NCBI GenBank assembly: GCA_016926455.1
Contig: JAFGOO010000183.1
Span: forward strand, 1-5,079
Direction of reading: 5' to 3'
DNA from: Methanosarcinaceae archaeon
GTDB taxonomy: Archaea > Halobacteriota > Methanosarcinia > Methanosarcinales > Methanosarcinaceae
DNA: 5,079 nucleotides
How positions within the stretch are numbered: position 1 is the stretch's first letter; each line of letters begins with the position of its first letter. The position numbers were made by a program, and so were the translations under genes. Below, one piece after another: positions 1 through 5,079 of this stretch. The notes beneath the pieces were generated by a model. That model was not told where the DNA came from and made no database searches. It saw nothing but the letters and a program-made list of their open reading frames with translations.

Positions 1-1
1 A

Positions 2-114
2 AAATCTAATAACCGTTTGACACCTTCGGAACGAGGGGAAGTGCTTGTGGACTTGTGAACGATGGTTCAAAGAATGAAGCAAGAAGCACCATGCTTAAAC
101 GTGGAGTAGTTCGC
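2..114 (+). mobile_element. Decayed 3' end of an IS200/IS605-type tnpB with right end
   Basis: Reading from base 2 gives a short open stretch (LTPSERGEVLVDL), a TGA at 56-58, then TMVQRMKQEAPCLNVE and a TAG at 107-109. The ending with MKQEAP followed by a small hairpin is the kind of sequence found at the C-terminus of TnpB and the overlapping right end of IS200/IS605 elements. This match is recognised from memory, not from alignment. The in-frame TGA suggests decay, unless the true frame stops there. Only the last part could be present because the window begins here; no transposase or RuvC-like motif is visible. The strand assumes tnpB runs rightwards into rnhB. It could alternatively be unrelated leader sequence. 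Confidence 0.5.
89..104 (+). repeat. Hairpin at the putative IS200/IS605 right end (omega-RNA-like 3' stem)
   Basis: CCATG (89-93) pairs with CGTGG (100-104), including one G-T wobble, around the six-base loop CTTAAA. The flanks AGAAGCA on the left and AGTAGTTC on the right are the context usual for the subterminal hairpin of IS200/IS605 right ends, which is also the 3' stem of the TnpB guide RNA. The stem is short, so the call rests mainly on the surrounding sequence and on its likeness to the second hairpin at 838-857. Confidence 0.4.
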
Positions 115-136
115 AGTGGGATAAAGTTTTGTAAAC

Positions 137-790
137 ATGACGAAGATTCTTGGAATTGATGAAGCTGGAAAAGGTCCCGTTATAGGTCCAATGTGCGTAG
201 CAGGTGTAAAGATAGACGAATCTAAGATTAAAACCTTTAGGAATCTTGGGGTCAAGGACTCGAAAAAAATGACATCTAAAAATCGGGAGCAAATGGCATG
301 GCAGATCAAAAAATATGCGGATAGTTTTTTTGTGTTTGAGATTAGTCCCTCCCAGATCGATGAACTTCGGAAGATTATGACCATGAATGAGATTATGGTT
401 ATGGCGTTCTCCCGTGTTCTTGAAAAAATGCACCCTGATAAAGCTTTTGTGGATGCAGCAGATATCAATGCCGAGAGGTTCGGCAAAAATCTTCTTGAAT
501 CATATTCTAAAAAGGATGCTGTTGCTGCAAAAAATCTTACTATCATATCCAGGCACAAGGCAGATTCTATATATCCGATTGTTTCGGCAGCATCCATCCT
601 GGCAAAGGTCCGGCGTGATGAACTTGTTGAAGATATAAAAATCAAGATTGGATTTGATTTTGGGAGCGGCTACCCTTCAGATCCTAAAACAAAACAATTC
701 CTTGTGGACTGGGTTAAAGAACACGGTTCTCTGCCGGATATTGTCAGGCATTCGTGGAAAACTGCCGAAAATGCACTGAAGCAATCATAA
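137..790 (+). CDS. rnhB: Ribonuclease HII
   Basis: This enzyme cuts the RNA strand of RNA-DNA hybrids and single ribonucleotides embedded in DNA, in the cytoplasm, and takes part in primer removal and repair. The 217-residue protein has the normal archaeal length. The N-terminal GIDEAGKGPVIGP carries the catalytic Asp8 and Glu9. Asp106 (in FVDAAD) and Asp143 (in SRHKADSIYP) complete the four-carboxylate metal site. The DSKKM block at 41-45, SAASILAKVRRDE at 150-162, GSGYPSDP at 177-183 and the C-terminal RHSWKT at 204-209 are family hallmarks. The ATG at 137 places the DEAG motif at the usual distance from the N-terminus. There is no strong ribosome binding site; GTGGG at about 117-121 is weak and rather far. 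No clear promoter is visible between it and the insertion-element-like end 25 bases upstream, so its expression signal may lie further left. Confidence 0.96.
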   Translation: MTKILGIDEAGKGPVIGPMCVAGVKIDESKIKTFRNLGVKDSKKMTSKNREQMAWQIKKYADSFFVFEISPSQIDELRKIMTMNEIMVMAFSRVLEKMHPDKAFVDAADINAERFGKNLLESYSKKDAVAAKNLTIISRHKADSIYPIVSAASILAKVRRDELVEDIKIKIGFDFGSGYPSDPKTKQFLVDWVKEHGSLPDIVRHSWKTAENALKQS

Positions 791-837
791 TGTGTATGAT
801 TAGAAGATAATACTTCTTTAGGGCTCAATAAAAGAAC

Positions 838-857
838 CCCACGACTTTAGTCGTGGG
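838..857 (+). repeat. Perfect 9-bp hairpin, IS200/IS605-like end or 3' end signal of rnhB
   Basis: CCCACGACT (838-846) is the exact reverse complement of AGTCGTGGG (849-857), separated by two bases. It lies 47 bases after the rnhB stop and 16 bases before the tRNA promoter. The flanks (AAGAACC before, AATATTCAG after) parallel those of the hairpin at 89-104, and CCCACGAC-type stems are common at IS200/IS605 ends in archaea. No U-rich tract follows, so it is not a typical terminator, though it could stabilise the rnhB transcript 3' end. Confidence 0.6.
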
Positions 858-873
858 AATATTCAGAGATAGA

Positions 874-881
874 TTTATAAG
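874..881 (+). promoter_or_regulatory. TATA box for the tRNA-Leu / fumarase unit
   Basis: TTTATAAG is a good archaeal TATA box. With the usual distance of about 25 bases the transcript would start near 903-907, some 10 bases before the mature tRNA 5' end. No second promoter fits between the tRNA and the fumarase start, so this box probably serves both. The start site itself is inferred. Confidence 0.6.
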
Positions 882-915
882 AAATACCGATATTAATGGT
901 AACTTAAATCCGCGT

Positions 916-998
916 GCGGGAGTAACCAAGTGGCCAACGGTGGTAGACTCAAGATCTACTCGTGCAGACGTTCGGGGGTTCGAATCCCTTCTCCCGCA
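916..998 (+). tRNA. tRNA-Leu, anticodon CAA
   Basis: The acceptor stem GCGGGAG (916-922) pairs perfectly with CTCCCGC (991-997), followed by discriminator A998. The D arm has ACC (925-927) with GGT (939-941). The anticodon stem GTAGA (943-947) pairs with TCTAC (955-959) around the loop CTCAAGA, giving anticodon CAA at 950-952, which reads UUG codons. A long variable arm with the stem CGT/ACG (961-963 and 968-970) marks a class II tRNA and fits leucine. The T arm has loop TTCGAAT (979-985) and a stem with two G-T pairs. CCA is not encoded (ATA follows), so it must be added after transcription. I see no intron. The gene ends only 21 bases before the fumarase alpha start. Confidence 0.96.
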
Positions 999-1008
999 TA
1001 CCTAATAA

Positions 1009-1015
1009 GGTGATC
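1009..1015 (+). promoter_or_regulatory. Ribosome binding site of fumarase alpha
   Basis: GGTGATC is a perfect match to the archaeal 16S rRNA 3' end and ends four bases before TTG at 1020. It lies only 10 bases after the tRNA discriminator base, and it decides the choice of the unusual TTG start. Confidence 0.85.
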
Positions 1016-1019
1016 TTTT

Positions 1020-1856
1020 TTGACCGTTAACATAACCCGCAAAAAAGTGGTGGAAGCTACAATAGATATCCTAAAAAAAGCAGAGACCAAGCTTCCAGAT
1101 GATGTGATAAATGCGCTTAATAGAGCAGAGGTACGGGAATCCAATCCTGTCGCTAAAGCGCAGCTCAAGGCTATTCTGCAAAATATCAAAATCGCAAAAG
1201 ATAATTCTGTTCCCATTTGTCAGGATACAGGTGTTCTTATCTTTTATGTGGAAATTGGCTGCGATCTTAGCCTTGATTTTAATCTTGAGGATGCGATTAC
1301 TGAAGGTGTACGGCGTGCAACAGAGACTATTCCACTGCGTCCAAATGCAGTTCATCCGCTCACACGCAAGAACAGCGGTGATAATACCGGCATTGGTCTG
1401 CCGGACATCAAATATGAACTTGTTGAAGGAGATGGTTTAACAATAACAGTAGCTCCAAAAGGGGCAGGTTCCGAAAACATGAGTGCAATTGCGATGCTGA
1501 ACCCCACCGAAGTGGTAAGCATCAAGAATTTTATCCTTGAAACTGTATTGGATGCAGGTGGGATGCCTTGTCCTCCTCTTATTTTGGGAGTTGGGATTGG
1601 CGGTACATTTGACAAGGCAGCAAGTCTTTCAAAATCAGCACTTCTTTCAAGTCTTGATGAAATGAACGAATTCGAGCGTGAGATATTACATGAAGTCAAC
1701 TGCCTTGGTATCGGTCCTATGGGGCTTGGGGGCAGTACCACGGCACTTGCCGTGCATGTTAGAACAGCACACTGCCACACAGCATCCCTTCCGATTGCGG
1801 TTAATATTCAGTGCTGGGCAAACCGGCATGCATCTATCACCTTTAGAGGTGATTAG
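1020..1856 (+). CDS. Fumarate hydratase class I, alpha subunit
   Basis: With the beta subunit this forms an oxygen-sensitive [4Fe-4S] hydro-lyase that interconverts fumarate and malate in the partial citric acid cycle of methanogens. The 278-residue protein matches the N-terminal half of single-chain class I fumarases. Three cysteines fit the cluster ligands: Cys67 in VPICQDTG, Cys184 in GGMPCPPL and Cys228 in EVNCLGIGPMGLGG. HPLTRKNSGDNTG (112-124) and HCHTASLPIAVNIQCWANRH (251-270) are further family blocks. The start is TTG, supported by the perfect GGTGATC and by an N-terminus of normal family length; no ATG occurs in frame near it. The stop is TAG followed at once by an in-frame TGA. The related L(+)-tartrate dehydratase alpha (TtdA) is the main alternative; fumarase is preferred in a methanogen setting. 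Confidence 0.93.
   Translation: MTVNITRKKVVEATIDILKKAETKLPDDVINALNRAEVRESNPVAKAQLKAILQNIKIAKDNSVPICQDTGVLIFYVEIGCDLSLDFNLEDAITEGVRRATETIPLRPNAVHPLTRKNSGDNTGIGLPDIKYELVEGDGLTITVAPKGAGSENMSAIAMLNPTEVVSIKNFILETVLDAGGMPCPPLILGVGIGGTFDKAASLSKSALLSSLDEMNEFEREILHEVNCLGIGPMGLGGSTTALAVHVRTAHCHTASLPIAVNIQCWANRHASITFRGD
1846..1853 (+). promoter_or_regulatory. Ribosome binding site of fumarase beta
   Basis: GAGGTGAT lies inside the last codons of the alpha gene and ends five bases before ATG 1859 but only two before GTG 1856. The spacing favours ATG 1859, as the alpha gene uses a nearly identical four-base gap. Confidence 0.75.
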
Positions 1857-1858
1857 TG

Positions 1859-2449
1859 ATGGAGTACCATCTTAAAACCCCTCTTAAAAAAAACGATATC
1901 AACCAATTGCAGGCAGGTGACATCGTATATATTACAGGTAATGTGCTTACTGCTCGTGATGAAGCACATGCCCGCATACTCGAGCTAACCGAAAAAGGTG
2001 AACCTCTCCCATTTGACCTTGATGGCGCGATAATCTACCACTGCGGTCCACTAATGAAAAAAACCAATGGTCTATGGGAAGTAGTTGCAGCAGGTCCAAC
2101 AACAAGCGGAAGGATGTCAAAAATGACTCCTACACTTCTTGAAAAACACAATGTATGTGCTATCATCGGAAAGGGTGGTATGCAGGATGTGTCAGAATCG
2201 CTTAAGGACAAGTGTGTCTATCTGGCATATACAGGTGGATGTGCAGCACTTGCAGCAGAATCTATAAGAAATGTTTGTGGTGTGTACTGGTCTGATTTGG
2301 GAATGCCTGAAGCTGTATGGTCAATGGATGTGGTGGAATTCGGTCCATTGATTGTTGGAATTGATTCAAAGGGTAGTGATCTGTTTTCAAATGTCCAAAA
2401 GCATGCTAAAAGCGTATTTTTCGGGTATTTGAGAGCAAATAAGGGCTAA
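1859..2449 (+). CDS. Fumarate hydratase class I, beta subunit
   Basis: This is the partner of the alpha subunit and corresponds to the C-terminal (swivelling) half of single-chain class I fumarases, supplying part of the active site. The protein has 196 residues from ATG 1859; a GTG at 1856 would add one residue but sits too close to the ribosome binding site. Family blocks in order are LTARDEAHAR, the IIYHCGPL block, AAGPTTSGRMSKMTP, IIGKGGM, YTGGCAALAA, and LGMPEAVWSMDVVEFGPLIV followed by GIDSKGSDLF. Its start lies two bases after the alpha stop, so the two are translationally coupled. The end of the reading frame, including the stop, forms the left arm of a 15-bp hairpin. No frameshift or missing block is seen. 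A tartrate dehydratase beta (TtdB) role is less likely but not excluded by sequence alone. Confidence 0.93.
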   Translation: MEYHLKTPLKKNDINQLQAGDIVYITGNVLTARDEAHARILELTEKGEPLPFDLDGAIIYHCGPLMKKTNGLWEVVAAGPTTSGRMSKMTPTLLEKHNVCAIIGKGGMQDVSESLKDKCVYLAYTGGCAALAAESIRNVCGVYWSDLGMPEAVWSMDVVEFGPLIVGIDSKGSDLFSNVQKHAKSVFFGYLRANKG

Positions 2450-2490
2450 TTCTTGTCTCTTCAAAGGTGGGATAGAGCTCTTATTTGCTC
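2433..2490 (+). terminator. Long 15-bp hairpin spanning the fumarase beta stop codon
   Basis: GAGCAAATAAGGGCT (2433-2447) pairs with AGCTCTTATTTGCTC (2476-2490) over 15 bp with a single G-U, around a 28-base loop. The left arm contains the last codons of the beta gene and the first base of its stop. Position at the end of an operon suggests a role in transcript termination or 3' end stability. There is no T-rich tract directly after it, so a classical terminator is uncertain. Part of the loop can pair with bases downstream (see findings). Confidence 0.55.
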
Positions 2491-2553
2491 CTAAATAATT
2501 GCTGCATTGAAGAGGATGCGAGTAAATTAATCGGCGTCAAATGCACTGATAAA

Positions 2554-2656
2554 TTATGAACCAACCTCAGTAGCGTCTCTACCTGCATTCACTATCATGG
2601 GGCCAAATGCAGTCAACAGCGTCAATATGACAAAAATAAACACAAAAAAAGGACAT
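2554..2656 (-). pseudogene. Possible relic of a small membrane or secreted protein
   Basis: The minus strand is open from about 2661 down to a TAA at 2554-2556. It encodes a very hydrophobic stretch (VFIFVILTLLTAFGPMIV) followed by NAGRDATEVGS, like a signal peptide or single membrane helix with a short tail. The only ATG nearby (minus strand, 2656-2654) is out of frame by one base because of a run of seven T; with six it would give a 33-residue protein starting MSFFVFIF. A GTG at 2643-2641 is the only in-frame start and lacks a ribosome binding site. Product unknown. It could be chance, since AT-rich sequence readily makes hydrophobic frames. Confidence 0.22.
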
Positions 2657-2727
2657 ATAGCTTATTTCTATGTTGAAGCGTTCCAGCTATAGGATTATCC
2701 TTTCACTCGCATCACGTGCTCCAGATT

Positions 2728-2882
2728 CTATAAAATATGATATTTTCCACTTTCCTTACTCACCTGTATAATTTGTGTCACTAAATGTGAGGTCAGAATC
2801 GTGTTAATATTCAATGCGAAATTCTCAAGTTCCTTTTCAAAGGATGCGCCCGCTGAAATGAATAGTGTTTTTCATCGAACAT
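2728..2882 (-). pseudogene. Possible relic of a small gene divergent from the trp operon
   Basis: The minus strand is open for 47 codons, reading leftwards to a TAG at 2728-2730, with soluble, protein-like composition (SAGASFEKELENFALNINT and later SHLVTQIIQVSKESGKYHIL). It lacks a normal in-frame start. The ATG at minus 2882-2880 (MFDEK) would join it if a run of five A had one more base, giving about 52 residues. The AT-rich box at 2897-2908 could also promote leftward transcription. I do not recognise the family. In Methanothermobacter the gene divergent from trp is the regulator trpY, but I see no helix-turn-helix here and do not claim that identity. Confidence 0.25.
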
Positions 2883-2896
2883 ATGCCACGACCAAT

Positions 2897-2908
2897 AAAT
2901 TATATATG
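2897..2908 (+). promoter_or_regulatory. TATA box of the trp operon
   Basis: AAATTATATATG is a strong archaeal TATA box. Transcription would start at about 2928-2933, leaving a leader of some 30 bases before trpC. The start point is inferred from typical spacing. The first TGTACA operator lies between this box and the predicted start. Confidence 0.7.
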
Positions 2909-2915
2909 CAATGAA

Positions 2916-2949
2916 CATTATTGTACACTAATGTATTTAATTGTACAAT
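2916..2949 (+). promoter_or_regulatory. Paired TGTACA operator (TRP-box-like) before trpC
   Basis: ATTGTACA occurs at 2920-2927 and again at 2940-2947, exactly 20 bp apart, about two helical turns. Both copies are centred on dyads: the first sits in the near-perfect palindrome CATTATTGTACACTAATG (2916-2933), the second in the perfect palindrome ATTGTACAAT (2940-2949). TGTACA is the known TRP box bound by the tryptophan-responsive repressor TrpY in Methanothermobacter. The sites overlap the predicted start of transcription, where a bound repressor would block initiation. I noticed no other TGTACA in the window. Confidence 0.75.
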
Positions 2950-2961
2950 AGGTGGTTTTTT

Positions 2962-3756
2962 ATGCAGCATGTAATGGAGGATATTCTAAAATCAACCCGA
3001 CAACGGGTTATGGCACTTGATACAGCAAAAAAATTAGTTGATAATAGAACCTTACAAAGCCGGGATATATTATATGCCATTGATATTGCAAAAAAAAAAA
3101 GCAGGGTTCCGATCATAGCTGAAGTGAAGCCCGCATCACCAACTGCAGCTTTTAGGGATATCTCACCCCAAGAAGCTACTTATATTGCAGAAGATATGGA
3201 AAGAGGAGGTGCGGTGGCGATATCTGTCCTCACAGAACCTAAATTTTTCCATGGATCTATTGAAAGCTTGAAAAGCGTGAGAAAATCCGTAACAATACCG
3301 ATACTTCGTAAAGATTTTATAATTGATGAAAGTCAGATGGATGAAGTGAAGAGTGACCTCATATTATTGATTGCAGCTTTACTTGAAGAGCAACTTGAGT
3401 ACTTTGTTACGCTTGCCTACTCAAAAGGATTTGAACCTCTTGTGGAGGTTCATAATGAAGATGAGATGAAAATTGCCTTAAAGACCACTGCAAGGATAAT
3501 TGGCATTAATAACAGAAACCTCAAAACACTTGATGTTGACCTTCTGACTACTGAACGTCTTGCACCTCTTATTAAGGAATTCGATCTAGTAAACGGAACA
3601 GAGCATATAATAATAAGCGAAAGCGGAGTTCATTCCAGAGACGACGTTAAACGTGTACTCTCCAGCGGTGCAGATGCGATATTGATTGGGACCGAAATTA
3701 TTAAAAGCAACGATGTATACAGCAAAACAAAAGAATTGGTGGAATCCTTGAAATGA
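2962..3756 (+). CDS. trpC: Indole-3-glycerol phosphate synthase
   Basis: This cytoplasmic (beta/alpha)8-barrel enzyme closes the indole ring, converting carboxyphenylamino-deoxyribulose phosphate to indole-3-glycerol phosphate with loss of CO2. From ATG 2962 it has 264 residues, normal for the family. Expected active-site residues are present: Glu54 and Lys56 in IIAEVKPASP, Lys117 in LRKDFI, Glu162 in PLVEVHN, Asn183 in GINNRNL, and Glu220-Ser221 in ISESGVHS. The phosphate-binding GTEII (243-247) is also there. The start is supported by GGTGG at 2951-2955, six bases upstream; an in-frame TTG at 2941 would lie inside the operator and lacks a ribosome site. The loop after Lys56 reads SPTAAF instead of the common SPS-x-G form. 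It is the first gene of the operon and its end overlaps the next gene by four bases. Confidence 0.95.
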   Translation: MQHVMEDILKSTRQRVMALDTAKKLVDNRTLQSRDILYAIDIAKKKSRVPIIAEVKPASPTAAFRDISPQEATYIAEDMERGGAVAISVLTEPKFFHGSIESLKSVRKSVTIPILRKDFIIDESQMDEVKSDLILLIAALLEEQLEYFVTLAYSKGFEPLVEVHNEDEMKIALKTTARIIGINNRNLKTLDVDLLTTERLAPLIKEFDLVNGTEHIIISESGVHSRDDVKRVLSSGADAILIGTEIIKSNDVYSKTKELVESLK

Positions 3757-3938
3757 GAAAGAGATTATACAGATCAAAGAGAAATCGGATGATTGGCGGG
3801 GTATGCGGTGGTGTTGGTGAATATTTTAATGTTGACCCGACCTTTGTCAGGCTTCTCTGGGTTTTATTCACGTTTGCCTATGGAAGCGGTGTTTTAGCGT
3901 ATATTATTGCCTGGGTCATAATTCCAGAACATCCATAA
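3753..3938 (+). CDS. Small PspC-domain membrane protein
   Basis: This 61-residue protein is a nearly bare PspC domain. It has a basic N-terminus (MRKRLYRSKRNR), the typical glycine-rich IGGVCGGVGEYFNVDPTFVR at 14-33, and a hydrophobic region at about 31-57 ending WVIIPEHP. The family occurs in the phage-shock protein C of bacteria and in many short archaeal membrane proteins; their function in archaea is not settled, with membrane stress sensing or binding to partner proteins as possibilities. Its ATG overlaps the trpC stop (ATGA), and GGTGG at 3739-3743 lies nine bases upstream, so it should be translated with trpC. No biochemical link to tryptophan synthesis is known to me; it may simply ride in the operon. 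Confidence 0.9.
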   Translation: MRKRLYRSKRNRMIGGVCGGVGEYFNVDPTFVRLLWVLFTFAYGSGVLAYIIAWVIIPEHP

Positions 3939-4000
3939 TCATCATACTGAAGACAATTGCAGCTTTGTATATGATTTTTAGTTTACAGGATTTAGAGATT
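3939..4000 (+). other. 62-base spacer between the PspC gene and trpB
   Basis: No gene fits here. The stretch is AT-rich and has a TATA-like TTTGTATATG at about 3964-3973, which could at most be a weak internal promoter giving a nearly leaderless trpB transcript. Only a poor ribosome site (AGGA at 3987-3990) precedes trpB. No hairpin of note was seen. Confidence 0.3.
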
Positions 4001-5079
4001 ATGAGCATAACAAAACATGGCAAATACGGAAAGTACGGCGGGCAGTTCAGTCCCGAAGTGTTGATGCCAGCTCTTGCAGAACTTGAAGAGGGGTATGAAA
4101 GATACAAAGACGACCCGGTATTTTTGAAAGAACTCAATTATTATTTAAAGGATTTCGCAGGGCGTGAAACGCCGCTCTATTTTGCAAAGAGGCTCAGCAA
4201 AAAATATGGAATACGCATTTATCTGAAACGTGAAGACCTCGTACATGGTGGTGCCCATAAGTTGAACAATACCATCGGGCAAGCAATTCTTGCAAAATAT
4301 ATTGGAAAAACGCGCCTTGTTGCAGAGACTGGCGCAGGGCAGCATGGCACAGCTACAGCAATGGCTGGTGCGAATCTCGGGCTTGAAACCGTAGTTTACA
4401 TGGGTGCAAAGGATGTTGAACGCCAGCGTATGAACGTCTACCGCATGGAACTTATGGGATCAGTGGTTCATCCTGTAGAATCGGGTTCTAGGACTCTTAA
4501 GGATGCCATCAATGAAGCAATGCGCGATTGGGTATCCAATGTAGTGAACACTCATTATCTGATCGGCTCTGTGGTTGGTCCCCATCCATATCCCATGATT
4601 GTCAGGGATTTCCAGAGCGTTATCGGACGTGAGGTCAAGGAACAGATTATGGAAAAGGAAGGAAGATATCCGGATTCAATTGTTGCATGCACAGGCGGTG
4701 GAAGCAATGCAATGGGAATATTTCATCCGTTTGTTAACGAAAGAGACGTGAAACTCTTTGCAGTTGAAGCGGGTGGAAGTGGTCTGAAGACTACGGAGAA
4801 AGCTGCGCTTCACTCTGCATCCCTTTGTACCGGCGAAGAAGGAATCCTTCACGGTGCACACACCCGTGTACTACAAGACAGATACGGTCAGATTCTAGAA
4901 TCATCCTCCATTTCTGCTGGGCTGGACTATGCAGGTGTTGGACCGGAACTTGCATATCTTGCAGAGATTGGCAGATTAACTCCTTGTAATGTCAGTGATG
5001 ACGAAGCATTGGCAGCATTCCATGAACTAAGTCGGATGGAAGGCATCATCCCTGCGCTTGAATCGTCCCATGCACTGGC
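4001..5079 (+). CDS. trpB: Tryptophan synthase beta chain (partial, runs off the right edge)
   Basis: This PLP enzyme joins indole with L-serine to make tryptophan, normally in an alpha2-beta2 complex with TrpA that channels indole. The first 359 codons are present and open to the window end; the family has about 390-400, so only the C-terminal 30-40 residues are missing. The PLP lysine is Lys87 in HGGAHKLNN, the catalytic acid is Glu109 in VAETGAGQHGTATA, the phosphate cradle is GGGSNA at 232-237, and EGIIPALESSHAL closes the visible part. The first two positions agree with E. coli numbering, and the TrpA-contacting N-terminal and GAKDVERQRMNV regions show it is the classical TrpB1 type and not the TrpB2 type. 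The start ATG gives the normal KYGKYGGQF N-terminus; its ribosome site is weak (AGGA, ten bases upstream). No frameshift was seen. Confidence 0.96.
   Translation, partial: MSITKHGKYGKYGGQFSPEVLMPALAELEEGYERYKDDPVFLKELNYYLKDFAGRETPLYFAKRLSKKYGIRIYLKREDLVHGGAHKLNNTIGQAILAKYIGKTRLVAETGAGQHGTATAMAGANLGLETVVYMGAKDVERQRMNVYRMELMGSVVHPVESGSRTLKDAINEAMRDWVSNVVNTHYLIGSVVGPHPYPMIVRDFQSVIGREVKEQIMEKEGRYPDSIVACTGGGSNAMGIFHPFVNERDVKLFAVEAGGSGLKTTEKAALHSASLCTGEEGILHGAHTRVLQDRYGQILESSSISAGLDYAGVGPELAYLAEIGRLTPCNVSDDEALAAFHELSRMEGIIPALESSHAL

Noticed and set aside
67..645. A 192-codon open frame on the minus strand opposite rnhB
   Set aside because: It is antisense to a clear RNase HII gene with all catalytic residues, has no family motifs, and reflects codon bias of the real gene.
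1352..1780. A 142-codon minus-strand frame opposite fumarase alpha
   Set aside because: It overlaps conserved blocks of the real gene, is proline- and serine-rich in the manner of shadow frames, and has no sign of its own start signals.
2716..2730. Pyrrolysine read-through of the TAG at 2728-2730 on the minus strand
   Set aside because: The frame itself lacks a sound start, and read-through would add only a short tail ending at a TAA; there is no support for a real pyrrolysine protein.
2941..2961. An in-frame TTG that would add seven residues to TrpC
   Set aside because: It lies in the second TGTACA operator, before the GGTGG ribosome site, and the extra residues are not needed by the family.
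3964..3973. TATA-like sequence as a separate trpB promoter
   Set aside because: AT-rich spacer sequence gives such matches easily, and trpB fits well as part of the trp operon; noted only as a weak possibility.
1..5079. CRISPR arrays, integrase or attachment sites next to the tRNA
   Set aside because: No evenly spaced direct repeats were seen, no integrase is present, and no duplicate of the tRNA 3' end was found in the window.

Overview
The window looks like a chromosomal segment of a methanogenic archaeon, most likely of the Methanosarcinales. This is an inference from several signs: archaeal TATA-type promoters, ribosome binding sites matching GGTGATC or GGTGG, a tRNA gene without an encoded CCA end, a two-subunit class I fumarase, an archaeal-type RNase HII, and TGTACA boxes in front of a trp operon as known for methanogen TrpY. 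The species cannot be read from the sequence.

All convincing genes lie on the + strand. At the left edge (about 1-114) is what looks like the decayed 3' end of an IS200/IS605-type tnpB with its right-end hairpin. The RNase HII gene rnhB (137-790) follows at once. After rnhB comes a perfect 9-bp hairpin (838-857) that resembles the left-edge element and may also act as a 3' end signal. A TATA box (874-881) then drives a tRNA-Leu(CAA) gene (916-998). The fumarate hydratase pair (alpha 1020-1856 from a TTG start, beta 1859-2449) begins only 21 bases after the tRNA, so the three are probably one transcription unit. A 15-bp stem overlaps the end and stop codon of the beta gene.

The 490-base gap 2450-2940 has no intact gene. 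It holds the rest of that hairpin, two weak minus-strand reading frames that look frameshifted at homopolymers (possible gene relics), and the promoter/operator of a tryptophan operon. That operator has a TATA box and two ATTGTACA elements exactly 20 bp apart, each centred on TGTACA.

The trp operon then reads trpC (2962-3756), a 61-residue PspC-domain membrane protein that overlaps trpC by 4 bases (3753-3938), and trpB (4001 to beyond the right edge). TrpC makes indole-3-glycerol phosphate and TrpB condenses the derived indole with serine, so the operon encodes late steps of tryptophan synthesis. trpF is not between trpC and trpB here; trpA and the rest may lie beyond the edge. The small membrane gene inside the operon and the paired TGTACA operator are the most interesting points. 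I see no CRISPR array and no clearly new defence or mobile system.
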